Positions 46,593 through 55,685 are shown, counted from the first letter of the stretch. The stretch is DNA of 64,000 nucleotides from Pararhodobacter aggregans (GCF_003075525.1 NZ_QDDR01000002.1:186001-250000), one strand, 5' to 3'. A program made the numbers and translations. Notes: generated from the sequence alone by a model not told the origin.

Positions 46593-47807
46593 TCACGGCG
46601 GTGGCACGCGCTCCGCCCGCGGCCCGCCGCCCCAGAATTGCAGAACCGCCGCCGCCATGCCGACCGCGATCAGCGCCAGCCAGCCGGTCGTGTAGCTGCC
46701 GCTCATCTGATAGCTCAGCCCGCCCAGCCACGCGCCCAGGAAGGCGCCGATCTGGTGGCTGAGGAACATCACCCCGAAGAGCGTGCCGAAATTCGCCGGA
46801 CCGAAAAGGCCGTCGATCATGCCGCTGACCGGGGGCACCACGCTGAGCCACAGGAACCCCATCGCCGCGGCGAAGATCAGCGTGGATTCGACGCTGACCG
46901 GCAGGGTAAAGAAGGCCGCGATGGCCAGCGTGCGCAGCAGGTAGATCAGGGCCAGAACCGCCTCGTTCCCCCAGCGCTGACAGAGGTAGCCCGCCACCAG
47001 CGTGCCCAGCGCGTTGCACAGGCCGATCAGGGCCAGCGCCGTGGCGCCGACCGAGGGCGGCAGGCCGCAGAGCACGATGAAATTGGGCAGATGGGTGGCG
47101 ATGAAGATCAGCTGGAACCCGCAGGCGAAGAAGGCGAGCGTGGCGATGACGAACGGGCGGCTCGTCAGGGCGGCCATGATCGCGCGGCGGGCGTCGGGGC
47201 GGGGGGCGGCCCCCGGGGCCCCGGCCGGGGGGCGGCGAAAGAGCAGGGCCATGCCGGTCATCAGCGCCGCGAGCAGCGCGAGGCCCGCAAGCGCGCCCTG
47301 CCAGTTCCAGCGGTCGATCATGAACTGCGTCGCGGGGGCGACGGCGAAGGTGCCGAGCGAGCCCGCCGCGGCAAGGATCGAGACGGCGGTGGCGCGGATC
47401 GCGGGAGAGGCGAGGCGCGACACGATCCCGACCAGCACGCCATGCGAGGTGGCGGCGACCGCCAGCCCGATCAGCAGCCCGCCGCCAAGGTAGAAGCCCG
47501 GCGTCCCGCCGCTGGCCATCAGCGCCAGCCCCGCGCCATAGAGGACCGCTGCCCCGGCCACGACCAGCCGCCCGCCGAAGCGGTCGCAGATCGCGCCCAT
47601 GAAGGGTTGCCCGATCCCCCAGGCCAGATTCTGCAGCGCCATGGCGAAGCCGAAGGTTGCGACACTCACCGCGCCCGCCCGCGCCATCGGCTCCATGAAG
47701 AGGCCAAGGCTCTGGCGCAGTCCCATTGACAGCGACAGGATGGTGCCCGCCGCGATCAGGGCGGTCAGAAGAGCCGGGGTCCAGCGCCCCGTGGCTGACG
47801 TCGACAT
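46593..47807 (-). CDS. MFS transporter
   Basis: A 404-residue major facilitator with about 12 membrane helices. The loop 2-3 region reads GQPFMGAICDRFGGRLVVAG near residue 67, the MFS signature. It resembles the oxalate/formate- and monocarboxylate-type antiporter branch. The gene is transcribed alone, toward bioR, and diverges from nothing (the TetR gene upstream is co-oriented). Substrate unknown. Confidence 0.88.
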   Translation of the reverse strand: MSTSATGRWTPALLTALIAAGTILSLSMGLRQSLGLFMEPMARAGAVSVATFGFAMALQNLAWGIGQPFMGAICDRFGGRLVVAGAAVLYGAGLALMASGGTPGFYLGGGLLIGLAVAATSHGVLVGIVSRLASPAIRATAVSILAAAGSLGTFAVAPATQFMIDRWNWQGALAGLALLAALMTGMALLFRRPPAGAPGAAPRPDARRAIMAALTSRPFVIATLAFFACGFQLIFIATHLPNFIVLCGLPPSVGATALALIGLCNALGTLVAGYLCQRWGNEAVLALIYLLRTLAIAAFFTLPVSVESTLIFAAAMGFLWLSVVPPVSGMIDGLFGPANFGTLFGVMFLSHQIGAFLGAWLGGLSYQMSGSYTTGWLALIAVGMAAAVLQFWGGGPRAERVPPP

Positions 47808-47863
47808 GGTGGCTTCCCGTTCCAGGACGGGCCGAGCCTAGCCATCTGGCGGGCGGGGGCCAT

Positions 47864-48472
47864 TCACTCTTCGGTATACTCGGGCGCGCGGGCCTCCCGC
47901 CGCGGGGCCGCGGTGCGGTCGGCGATGACCAGCGTCACGGCGGCCTCTGCGGCCGAGAGGGCACAGGCGGTGTCGCCGTGGATCAGCATCCGGGCGATCG
48001 CCCCCTCGACCAGCAGGGCGATATGGGCGGCGAGGCGCGCCGGATCGCTGGCCCCGGCGGTGCGGAATTCCTGCTCCAGCCAGTCCACGAACCGCGTCTT
48101 GTGCCGCGCGGCCATCTGCACGGCCGGGTGCCCCGGCTGTCCGGCCAGTTCCACCGCCGCCCGGGTGAAGCCGCATCCGCGCCAGCGGGGACGGGCGGCG
48201 TGATCGGCCAGGGCGGCGAAAAGGTGGGTGATGCGCTCGGTCAGGGGCAGGGCAGGGTCGCCCAGCCAGCTGCGATACCGGTCCAGGGTGGCGCTGTCGC
48301 GGGCCTGAAGATAGGCGGCGATCAGCGCGTCCTTGCTGTCGAAATGGTTGTAGAGCGTGCGTTTGGTGACGCCTGCGCGTTCGGCAATCGCCTCGACCCC
48401 GACGCTGCGCAGGCCGTGTTCGTAAAACAGCGCCTCGGCCGCGGTGATGATCCTGTCTGCTGTGCTGTCCAT
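47864..48472 (-). CDS. TetR-family transcriptional regulator
   Basis: A 202-residue TetR regulator. The helix-turn-helix is VEAIAERAGVTKRTLYNHFD near residue 26, followed by SKDALIAAYL; the C-terminal ligand domain is unremarkable. ATG 48472 has GACAGG upstream and gives the standard N-terminus; a longer frame is a read-through of the divergent promoter. It diverges from a LysE-family exporter (154-base gap) and precedes the MFS gene, so it may control either. Confidence 0.88.
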   Translation of the reverse strand: MDSTADRIITAAEALFYEHGLRSVGVEAIAERAGVTKRTLYNHFDSKDALIAAYLQARDSATLDRYRSWLGDPALPLTERITHLFAALADHAARPRWRGCGFTRAAVELAGQPGHPAVQMAARHKTRFVDWLEQEFRTAGASDPARLAAHIALLVEGAIARMLIHGDTACALSAAEAAVTLVIADRTAAPRREARAPEYTEE

Positions 48473-48625
48473 CCTGTCGATCCGCCTGCTGCCTTGATGA
48501 GGGGGCCATCGGGCCCAGAGTGGCGCGTCCGGCCCGGTCTTTTCAACCCGCACGGCTTGCCACCGGCGTGGGGCGGCGCTTACCATGGCGTCCGTGGTGT
48601 CGGTTGACCGGGGGGAGGGGCGTTC

Positions 48626-49240
48626 ATGTCCATCGCGGAGGCTCTGTCGCTGTTTCTGGCCATGGTGGCGCTGGCGGCCCTGCCCAGTTCCAGCGTGGCG
48701 CTGGTGGTGGTGCGCTCGGCCACGCAGGGGATGCGGCACGGGATCGCCGCCGCGCTGGGGATCGCGCTGGGCGATCTGATCTTCGTGGCGCTGGCCATCG
48801 CCGGACTGGCGGCGATGGCCGAGGTTCTGGGGACCTTCTTCACCCTGCTGCGTTACGCCGCCGCCGCCTATCTGGTCTGGTTCGGCCTCAGCCTGATCCG
48901 CAGCGCCGGGGTGGCGTCGACGGGGGCGGGCGCCGGGCGGGGCGGGCTTTGGATCAGCTTTGCCGCCGGGGTCGGGCTGACGCTGGGCGACGTCAAGGCG
49001 ATCCTCTTCTACGCGGCGCTGTTCCCGGTGTTTGTCGATCCGCTCGGCGTCACGGCGGGCGATGTGGCGCTGATCGCCACGATCACGGTGGTCGCGGTGG
49101 CGGGGGTCAAGATCGCCTATGCCGTGGCCGCCCGGCGGATCGCCGCCGCCTCGCAGGGCTGGCGGTATCGGCGGGCGGCGCGGCGCACCGCAGGGGGCGC
49201 GATGATCCTGGCGGGCGGTGCGCTGGCGCTCAAGGCCTGA
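48626..49240 (+). CDS. LysE/RhtB-family exporter
   Basis: A 204-residue membrane protein with six helices and the LysE pattern ALPSSSVALVVVRSATQGMR, then GIALGDLIFVALAIAGL. It exports an amino acid or similar metabolite. A strong GGGGGAGGGG lies before ATG 48626. Divergent from the TetR gene. Confidence 0.88.
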   Translation: MSIAEALSLFLAMVALAALPSSSVALVVVRSATQGMRHGIAAALGIALGDLIFVALAIAGLAAMAEVLGTFFTLLRYAAAAYLVWFGLSLIRSAGVASTGAGAGRGGLWISFAAGVGLTLGDVKAILFYAALFPVFVDPLGVTAGDVALIATITVVAVAGVKIAYAVAARRIAAASQGWRYRRAARRTAGGAMILAGGALALKA

Positions 49241-49250
49241 GGGGCGGCCC

Positions 49251-49691
49251 TCAGACCGGGTGCTGAAGGCGCGAACTGACGGCGATACGGTTCCACAGGT
49301 TGATGGTGCCGATGGCGATGGTCAGCCGGGCGATCTCGGCCTCCGTGAAGACCTCGCGCAGCTGGGCATGGACGGCGTCGGGCACGCCACTGGTGGCGAC
49401 CAGGGTCACGCTTTCGGTCCAGTCCAGCGCCGCCCGGTCGCGGGCGTCGAAGAAAGGCGATTCCCGCCAGACCGAGACCAGATGCAGAAGCTGCGGGTCC
49501 AGCCCATCGGCAAGCGCCTCTTTCACATGCAGATCAACGCAATAGGCGCAGCCGTTGATCTGCGAGGCCCGCAGTTTCACCAGATGCAGCAGGCGGCTGT
49601 CGAGCCCCGATTGCGTGACGGCCAGGTCCAGCGCGCTGACTGCCTTGTAAAGATCGGGGGCGAGGCGGGGGATGCTCATCCGGGCTGACAC
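49251..49691 (-). CDS. AhpD-family alkylhydroperoxidase / carboxymuconolactone decarboxylase domain protein
   Basis: A 146-residue single-domain AhpD-like protein with the redox motif NGCAYCVDLHVKEA near residue 47 (CxxC plus His). Such proteins reduce peroxides or act as thiol oxidoreductases. AAGGAG lies 7 bases before GTG 49691, which decides for that start over ATG 49679 (19 bases). It diverges from an Rrf2 regulator over a perfect palindrome. Confidence 0.88.
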   Translation of the reverse strand: MSARMSIPRLAPDLYKAVSALDLAVTQSGLDSRLLHLVKLRASQINGCAYCVDLHVKEALADGLDPQLLHLVSVWRESPFFDARDRAALDWTESVTLVATSGVPDAVHAQLREVFTEAEIARLTIAIGTINLWNRIAVSSRLQHPV

Positions 49692-49715
49692 GCGGTTTCT
49701 CCTTGGGTTGCGTCG

Positions 49716-49742
49716 AATCATGGATAATATATATCCATGATT
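49716..49742. promoter_or_regulatory. Perfect 27-base palindrome between the ahpD-like and Rrf2 genes
   Basis: AATCATGGATA (49716-49726) and TATCCATGATT (49732-49742) are exact inverted repeats with a 5-base ATATA spacer. The element lies in the 73-base divergent gap and is very likely the operator of the Rrf2 regulator. Confidence 0.85.
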
Positions 49743-49764
49743 TGGGGCCGCAAGCGAGGGTCGG

Positions 49765-50259
49765 ATGCGCAAGATGAGCGACGGGGTCGAGGCGGCGCTG
49801 CATTCGGCGCTGGTGCTGACTGCGGTGCCGGACGGGAAGGTGCTGACCGGGCGCAGCCTTGCCACGCTGCATGGCGTCTCGGAATCCTATCTGCTGAAGC
49901 ATCTGCGGGCGCTGGCGGCGGCGGGCGTGATCGAGGCGGTGCCCGGCCCCCGGGGTGGCTATCGGCTGGCGCGGGAGCCGGGGCAGATCACGCTTCTCGA
50001 TATCGTCGAGGCGATCGACGGAACCGAACCCGCCTTCCATTGCCGCGAGATCCGTCGCCGTGGTCCCGGCAAGGCGCGGGATCCCTGCGTCTACACATCC
50101 GATTGTTTCATCAAGACCCGGATGCTGGCCGCTGAACAGGCTTGGCGCGCGGCGCTGCGGGCGCAGAGCCTTGCGGACCTTGTGGCGGATGGCGAGCGCT
50201 TGATCGACCCGGGCAACAAGGCGGCGGTGGCGGGCTTCATCGCCGACGAACAGCGCTGA
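49765..50259 (+). CDS. Rrf2-family transcriptional regulator
   Basis: A 164-residue Rrf2 protein with helix-turn-helix (TGRSLATLHGVSESYLLKHL near residue 28) and wing GPRGGYRLAREP near residue 61. Three cysteines in the C-terminal third (FHCREI, DPCVY, SDCFI near 93-113) are in the region that binds an Fe-S cluster in IscR/NsrR-type members or acts as a thiol switch. GAGGG precedes the ATG. It should repress the divergent ahpD-like gene and itself in response to redox state. Confidence 0.9.
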   Translation: MRKMSDGVEAALHSALVLTAVPDGKVLTGRSLATLHGVSESYLLKHLRALAAAGVIEAVPGPRGGYRLAREPGQITLLDIVEAIDGTEPAFHCREIRRRGPGKARDPCVYTSDCFIKTRMLAAEQAWRAALRAQSLADLVADGERLIDPGNKAAVAGFIADEQR

Positions 50260-50271
50260 GCCGGGCGCTAG

Positions 50272-50727
50272 TCAGCCCAGCAGCGCCTTGCCCAGCGGCT
50301 TTACGGGTTCCGAGCGCAGGACCAGCGAGGTGGTGACCGCGCCGAAACGGGCGATGGTGTCGACGATGCTTTCCAGCTGCCCCGGGGTCGGGACCAGCAG
50401 CTTGAGCAGGAAGCAATCCTCGCCGGTCAGGCGGTGAACCTCGATCACATGCGGCATCTGGGCGAAGGCGCGCAGCGCGGGCTGGATATGCTCATGGGTG
50501 GTCTTCAGGCGGATGATCGCCATCATGCCGAGCCCCAGCGCCGCCGGATCGAGCCGCGCGGCATAGCCTGCGATGATGCCGCGTTCCTCCAGCCGTTTCA
50601 CGCGTTCGGAGATGGCCGGTTGCGACAGGCCGATGCGGCGCCCGATCTCGGACAACGGGGTGCGGGCGTTGTCCTGCAGCGCCTCCAGAATGGCGATATC
50701 CAGGCGGTCGAGGTCATGGGGTGGCAT
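50272..50727 (-). CDS. Lrp/AsnC-family transcriptional regulator
   Basis: A 151-residue regulator with an N-terminal helix-turn-helix (LSEIGRRIGLSQPAISERVK near residue 25) and a C-terminal RAM/AsnC ligand domain (HRLTGEDCFLLKLLV near residue 98). GGAGG precedes ATG 50727. It diverges from a small hydrolase and a LysE-family exporter, a usual arrangement in which an Lrp regulator controls amino-acid export. Confidence 0.9.
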   Translation of the reverse strand: MPPHDLDRLDIAILEALQDNARTPLSEIGRRIGLSQPAISERVKRLEERGIIAGYAARLDPAALGLGMMAIIRLKTTHEHIQPALRAFAQMPHVIEVHRLTGEDCFLLKLLVPTPGQLESIVDTIARFGAVTTSLVLRSEPVKPLGKALLG

Positions 50728-50845
50728 GAACTGCCTCCAGATCCGTTAAATCATCGGCAGATTGGCGCAAATTCCGATGAGTCGCCATTCCCTGCGTGGC
50801 CCGGGGCGGCGAGGCTGCGGGGCAGGGGATGGTCAGGAGCGACTC

Positions 50846-51391
50846 ATGCAGCGATGGTTCGTCATGGTGCCGGGGATCGGCGGCTCGGGGCCGGATCACT
50901 GGCAAAGCCTTTGGCAGGGGCGCTGGCCCCGGACCCACCGTTTCGCGCCGGACTCCTGGGACCGGCCGGAGCCTGGCGACTGGATCGCGGCGCTGGAGCG
51001 GGCAATTGCCGCCGCGCCCCGGCCGCCGGTGCTGATCTGCCATTCGCTGGGCTGCCTGCTCTTCGCGCAATGGCGCGCGGCCTCGGTGCTGCCCGTCGCG
51101 GCGGCCTTTCTGGTGGCGGTGCCCGATCCCGAAGGCCCCGCCTTTCCGGCCGCGGCCCGGGCCTTTGGCCAGTTGCCCGGGGCGGGCTTCGGCGCGCAGC
51201 CGGTTCTGGCGGTGGCCAGCGCGGATGATCCCTATGATCCGGCGGGCAAGGCGATAGGCTGGGCCGAGGCGCAGGGTGCCCGGGCGCTGCGGCTTGGCGC
51301 GCGGGGTCACCTGAACGGCGCGGCGATGCTGGGCGACTGGCCCGAGGGGCAGGCGATCCTCGCGGCCTTCCTGCACGAGATCGGAGCGTAA
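50846..51391 (+). CDS. RBBP9/YdeN-family alpha/beta serine hydrolase
   Basis: A 181-residue compact hydrolase. VPGIGGSGPDHWQSLWQ opens the family pattern, the nucleophile serine is in ICHSLGCLLF near residue 67, and the catalytic histidine is in RGHLNGAAMLGDWP near residue 157. AGGAG lies 6 bases before ATG 50846; an upstream frame lacks a site. Three bases separate it from the exporter, so they form an operon. Confidence 0.88.
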   Translation: MQRWFVMVPGIGGSGPDHWQSLWQGRWPRTHRFAPDSWDRPEPGDWIAALERAIAAAPRPPVLICHSLGCLLFAQWRAASVLPVAAAFLVAVPDPEGPAFPAAARAFGQLPGAGFGAQPVLAVASADDPYDPAGKAIGWAEAQGARALRLGARGHLNGAAMLGDWPEGQAILAAFLHEIGA

Positions 51392-51394
51392 GGC

Positions 51395-52027
51395 ATGGAG
51401 ATCACCACGGCATTGCTGGGCTTTTCGCTGGCGGCGGCGCTTCTGACCGTCACCCCGGGGCTGGACACCGCGCTGGTTCTGCGCACCGCGGCGGTCGAGG
51501 GGCCGCGCCGGGCGATGCTGGCCGGGGCGGGTGTGGTGACCGGGGTTCTGGCCTGGGGCCTGATCGCGGCGCTGGGGCTGGGGGCGGTGCTGGCCGTCTC
51601 GGAACTCGCCTACCGGGTGCTGCAACTGGCGGGCGCTGCCTATCTGGTCTGGCTGGGGCTGGGCATGGTGCGCTCGGCGGCACGGCCGCAAACACCGGGC
51701 CTGCCGAAGGTCGCGGCCCCGGCGGCGCCCAACTGGTTCCTGCGGGGCGTGATGACCAATCTGCTCAACCCCAAGGTCGGGGTCTTCTACCTCAGCTTCC
51801 TGCCGCAATTCCTGCCCGCAGGCGTGCCGGTGGTGCCGTTCAGCGTGCTCTTGGCGGGGATCCATGCGGCGATGGGGCTGGTGTTCTTCGCCGCGATCAC
51901 CGCCGCGACCATCCCGTTCCAGCGGGCGCTGGGCGGGCCGCGTCTGCCGCGGATCCTCGATGCGGTGACCGGCGGGGTGCTGATCGCCTTCGCGCTGCGC
52001 TTGCTGCTGGAGCGGCGGGCGGGCTGA
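51395..52027 (+). CDS. LysE/RhtB-family exporter
   Basis: A 210-residue six-helix exporter of the RhtB type: LLTVTPGLDTALVLRTAAVE near residue 16 and NLLNPKVGVFYLSFLPQFLP near residue 123. It likely exports an amino acid or homoserine-lactone-like compound under control of the Lrp gene at 50272-50727. Confidence 0.9.
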   Translation: MEITTALLGFSLAAALLTVTPGLDTALVLRTAAVEGPRRAMLAGAGVVTGVLAWGLIAALGLGAVLAVSELAYRVLQLAGAAYLVWLGLGMVRSAARPQTPGLPKVAAPAAPNWFLRGVMTNLLNPKVGVFYLSFLPQFLPAGVPVVPFSVLLAGIHAAMGLVFFAAITAATIPFQRALGGPRLPRILDAVTGGVLIAFALRLLLERRAG

Positions 52028-52029
52028 GG

Positions 52030-52794
52030 TCAGGCCCCCAGGCGGCGCTGCACCTGCCCCGGCGTGATCCCGTGCGCGGCGCGAAAGGCGGCGACGAAGC
52101 CGCTGGCGGTGGCATAGCCCGCGGCATGGGCGGCATTCTGGACGCTATCGCCCGCCATCAGCGGGGCGATGGCCCGCGAGAGCCGCAGATCGCGCATCCA
52201 TGTCGCCCAGTTCTGCCCGGTCTCGCGCGTGACGAGCCGTTGCAGGCTGCGGCGGGACAGCGCCAGCGCCTCGGCCCAGGCATCGAGCGGGCGGTCGTCA
52301 CCCTCCAGATGCGCCAGCGCGATGCGGCGCAGCCGGGGATCGGCGGGCAGGGGCAGGGCGGTCGCGCCAGAGGGACGGTCGAGCCGGTCCCAGAGCACCG
52401 CCGCCATCCGCGCAAAGGCGGGCTCGCGCCGTTCAGCACGCGAGGCGGCGGCAAGGCTGCGAAAGAGTTCGCGCTCCAGCGCTGCCAGCCGGAAGGGGGC
52501 GGGTCGCGCGGGCAGCGGTGCCGCGTCCGGCAGGGTGTAGAGGTTGACCGATTGCCGCGGCCCCGCGGCCCGGATCCGGTGGCGATGCCCGGGCGGCAAC
52601 CAGATCGCCGTCCCGGGCGAGACCAGATGCAGCGCCTGCCCGGTCTCGACCGTCACCGGCCGGTCGGGGCACCAGGCCAGCTGGCCGCGCTGATGGGCAT
52701 GGGCCTCGGGCATGGTGGCGGGCGTGAAGCGGGTGACGATGCCGATCACCGGGCTTGCGTCCTCGACATAGCCTCCGATTGCGTCCTGCTGCAT
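52030..52794 (-). CDS. AraC-family transcriptional regulator
   Basis: A 254-residue regulator: N-terminal cupin-like effector domain (HAHQRGQLAWCPDRPVTV near residue 32, WLPPGHRHRI) and a C-terminal double helix-turn-helix (WAEALALSRRSLQRLV, then AAHAAGYATASGFVAAFR). It is divergent from the TSUP permease gene, its probable target. Confidence 0.9.
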   Translation of the reverse strand: MQQDAIGGYVEDASPVIGIVTRFTPATMPEAHAHQRGQLAWCPDRPVTVETGQALHLVSPGTAIWLPPGHRHRIRAAGPRQSVNLYTLPDAAPLPARPAPFRLAALERELFRSLAAASRAERREPAFARMAAVLWDRLDRPSGATALPLPADPRLRRIALAHLEGDDRPLDAWAEALALSRRSLQRLVTRETGQNWATWMRDLRLSRAIAPLMAGDSVQNAAHAAGYATASGFVAAFRAAHGITPGQVQRRLGA

Positions 52795-52885
52795 GCTGGC
52801 ACCTCCAAGACATCACCCGACACCGCCGCGATACATTTTTCCAGCCCCCGTGTCAGGATCGCGCGACAGAGTGGCGGAGGAAGGC

Positions 52886-53626
52886 ATGCAGATCACGGAC
52901 ATGGCGCTGCTGGCGGGGGCGGGGCTGCTGGGCGGCCTGTGCAACGCGATTGCGGGCGGGGGCACCTTCTTCACCTTTCCGGCGCTGCTGGCGGTGGGGC
53001 TGCCGCCGGTCTCGGCCGGGGCGACCAGCGCGCTGGCGATCTGGCCCGGCCATGCCGCCAGCCTGATCGGCGAGGGCGGGCTGCTCAGGCAGGAACTGGG
53101 CGCCCGGCCGGGGCGGGTGGCGGTCTTCACGCTGGCTTCGGCTCTGGGCGCGGGGCTGCTGCTGGTCTCGGGCGATGCGCTGTTCCGGCGGCTGATCCCG
53201 TGGCTGCTGCTGTTCGCGACGCTGCTCTTTGCCCTGGGGCCGGTGGTCAACCGCTGGCTGGCCCGGCGGCAGGCGCGGGTGCCGCCCCGCGTCGCCGGCA
53301 TCGCCGAGGCGGTTGTTGCGCTCTATGGCGGCTATTTCGGCGCCGGGCTGGGGGTGCTTCTGCTGGCCTTGCTGGCGGTGACCGGTGGCGGCGACCTGCG
53401 GCGGCAGAACGTGGTGAAGAACGCGCTGGCGACCCTCGCGACCAGCATCGCGGTGCTGATCTTCGCGCTGGGCGGCGCGGTGGCCTGGGGACCGGCGGCG
53501 CTGGTGTTTCTGGGCGCGGCGCTGGGCGGCGTCCTTGGCGGCAGGCTGGCGCGGCGGGTCAAGCCGCAGGTGCTGCGGGCGGTCGTGGTCTGTCTGGGGC
53601 TGGTGCTGGTCTGGCATTACGCCTGA
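52886..53626 (+). CDS. TSUP (TauE/SafE) family permease
   Basis: A 246-residue membrane protein with seven to eight helices and the two TSUP repeats GGLCNAIAGGGTFFTFPALL near residue 15 and GGYFGAGLGVLLLALLAV near residue 150. These carry sulfite, sulfoacetate or organic acids. GGAGGAAGG lies before ATG 52886; the frame opening at 52793 is the divergent promoter. Confidence 0.9.
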   Translation: MQITDMALLAGAGLLGGLCNAIAGGGTFFTFPALLAVGLPPVSAGATSALAIWPGHAASLIGEGGLLRQELGARPGRVAVFTLASALGAGLLLVSGDALFRRLIPWLLLFATLLFALGPVVNRWLARRQARVPPRVAGIAEAVVALYGGYFGAGLGVLLLALLAVTGGGDLRRQNVVKNALATLATSIAVLIFALGGAVAWGPAALVFLGAALGGVLGGRLARRVKPQVLRAVVVCLGLVLVWHYA

Positions 53627-54290
53627 GCCCGGAGCGAGGCGTCGCAGGCCCGGCCCTCCCTGTACCGGCAGGTCGAAGGTCGGGGCCCGCGCGAAGACAT
53701 GCCGTCTGGTCAGGCTGTCGCAGAAGGAGCCGGGTCGGGGGCGGCGCCGGTCCGACAGGACAAGGCGCGGCCCCTCGGCCCGCGGCGGGAGGTGGCACGC
53801 CGCAATGGCGGGATGCACGCGGCGTCCCCGGCCCGAAGGGCTGCGCCCCTCGTCGCCCCGCCGGGCAGAGGGACGCAGGGGGGCGTCGCGCAAGCCTCTG
53901 GCCCAGAGGACCGCAGCCGCGGCGGCCAGCAGATCCCCGACCCGCCATGGCAGCGTGCAGCCGGGCCGCCCGCGCCCCGCGAACAGGCGGCCGTCATGGG
54001 CGCGGATCCCCTTGGGGATCGCGCCACCCTGGTGCAGGGAACGGGTGGGCAGGGGCAGTTGCGCCTCCCCCGCGGCCCTCAGCACGCCGTCGATCCCGAC
54101 CGGGCCGCGGGCCCCGAACCGGAGGACGGTTGCGGCGTCGGTGGCCGTGCGGGCGCCTCCTCGATTGCGGGTCTGGCGCCAGTCTCGGGGCAGGGGCTGG
54201 GGCTGGCGAGTGAGCCTTTTTCACGCATGGATGAGAAAGCCCCGTTCGCTTCCCGCCCCGGATCGGCGATAGTGCTGGGCGCGAGGATGC
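53627..54290. other. Intergenic region with no supported gene; LysR-type operator at its right end
   Basis: About 660 very GC-rich bases. Open frames exist in most frames but overlap each other, carry unlikely compositions (Arg/Pro/Gly-rich) and match no family I know. A LysR gene normally has a divergent target here, and the operator-like dyad at 54216-54239 supports a former minus-strand gene that has decayed. Confidence 0.4.
54216..54239. promoter_or_regulatory. LysR-type dyad upstream of the LysR gene
   Basis: CTTTTTCA (54216-54223) and TGAGAAAG (54232-54239) form an inverted repeat with one mismatch, 52 bases before the LysR start, the usual position of an autoregulatory LysR site. Confidence 0.55.
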
Positions 54291-55226
54291 ATGGATAGAC
54301 CCGGACCCCAACGATTGACCGTCCCCTTGAACGCGCTGCGCGCCTTCGAGGCGGCGGCGCGTCACCTGTCGATCAAGGAGGCGGCGCTCGAACTGGGGGT
54401 GACGCCCTCGGCGGTCAGCCACCAGCTGCGGGGGCTGGAGGATGCGCTGGGCCTGACGCTGATGCGCCGGGTCGGCCCGGCGCTGGAACTGACCGAGGCG
54501 GGCGCCCGGCTGGCCCCCGACCTGAGCGACGGCTTCAACCGGATCATCGAGGCGGTGGGCGGGCTGAGGCAGGACCGCAACACCGGGCCGCTGCGGCTGT
54601 CGATGCTGCCCACATTCGCCGCGCATTGGTTCTCGCCCCGGCTGACCCGCTATCCGTTCGAGCGCACCGGCTTCGACCTGCTGATCTCGACCACGCAGGA
54701 GGCGGTGGATCTTGCCGCCGGGGTCGCCGATGCGGCGGTGCGCCACGGGCAGGGGCAATGGGAGGGGCTGCGCGCGGATCTGCTGTTTCCCGAAACCGTG
54801 GGCCTATTCGGCGCGCCGGCGCTGGGCGGCGCCGATCCCTCGGCGATGCGGGCGCGGATCACCGGCATGACGCTGTTCCTGTCCCAGCATCGCAAGGAGA
54901 ATTACGCCCGCTGGAACGCCACGCTGCCGGGCGGCCCGATCCGGCCCGCAGCGGTGATGATGGTCGACAGCGCGGGGCTGGCCCTGCGCGCGGCGATGGA
55001 CGGGGCAGGCGTGGCGCTGGCCGGGGCCGAAATCGCGGCTTTCGACGTGGGCGCCGGCAGGCTGACGCCGCTGTTCGCGCATCGGGCCGATACCGGGGGC
55101 GGCTATTACCTCGTCTACCCCGAGGCGCTGGCCCGCGACCGGCGGGTTCGCAACCTGAGCCGCTGGATGGTCGAGGCCTCGGCGGCCGAGCGGGTCTTGG
55201 CCGGCCAGCGGACAGGGGGGGCCTGA
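54291..55226 (+). CDS. LysR-family regulator (GcvA-like)
   Basis: A 311-residue LysR protein of the GcvA branch: PLNALRAFEAAARHLSIKEA, then ALELGVTPSAVSHQLRGLED form the winged helix, and LRLSMLPTFAAHWFSPRLTR near residue 102 opens the effector domain. The stop directly abuts the GNAT gene start (TGAATG). The divergent target is missing (see the empty region to the left), so its regulon is unclear. Confidence 0.9.
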   Translation: MDRPGPQRLTVPLNALRAFEAAARHLSIKEAALELGVTPSAVSHQLRGLEDALGLTLMRRVGPALELTEAGARLAPDLSDGFNRIIEAVGGLRQDRNTGPLRLSMLPTFAAHWFSPRLTRYPFERTGFDLLISTTQEAVDLAAGVADAAVRHGQGQWEGLRADLLFPETVGLFGAPALGGADPSAMRARITGMTLFLSQHRKENYARWNATLPGGPIRPAAVMMVDSAGLALRAAMDGAGVALAGAEIAAFDVGAGRLTPLFAHRADTGGGYYLVYPEALARDRRVRNLSRWMVEASAAERVLAGQRTGGA

Positions 55227-55685
55227 ATGGCCATGGATCGCATCGGGATCGCGCGCCTTGCCGCGGCGGATCGCGCCGATTGGGAACCGCTCTGGCAGGA
55301 CAATCTGCGGCATTTCCGGGCACCCGAGGGCGCCTTTGCCGACCTGCCGGTGATCTGGCAGCGGCTGCTGGACCCGGCGGCGCCGCTCTGGGGCTGGCTG
55401 ATCCGGGTCGGGGGGCGGCCTGCGGGTCTCGGCCATGTGGTGCTGCGTTGGCACACGTTCAGCGCGGGTCATGTGGCGCTTCTGGAAGACCTCTGGATCG
55501 CGCCCTTCGCCCGGCGTCAGGGTCTGGGCGAGAGGCTGATCGCCCATCTGGCGGTCGAGGGCCGGGCGGCGGGCTGGCGCCGCATCGAATGGGAGACCGA
55601 AGCCGACAACCACGCCGCGCAGCGGCTTTACGACCGGATCGCCGAGCCCGATCCCGCCCGTCGCTACCGGCTTCCGCTGGGCTGA
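55227..55685 (+). CDS. GNAT-family N-acetyltransferase
   Basis: A 152-residue single GNAT domain. The acetyl-CoA pyrophosphate loop is RRQGLGERLIAHLA near residue 96; LEDLWIAPFA precedes it and NHAAQRLYDRI follows. It is co-transcribed with the LysR gene. Substrate unknown. Confidence 0.9.
   Translation: MAMDRIGIARLAAADRADWEPLWQDNLRHFRAPEGAFADLPVIWQRLLDPAAPLWGWLIRVGGRPAGLGHVVLRWHTFSAGHVALLEDLWIAPFARRQGLGERLIAHLAVEGRAAGWRRIEWETEADNHAAQRLYDRIAEPDPARRYRLPLG

Noticed and set aside
53699-54298. A 199-codon plus-strand frame as a real gene
   Set aside because: Composition is dominated by Gly/Pro/Arg/Ala, it overlaps the LysR operator and start, and no ribosome site or homologous pattern is visible.
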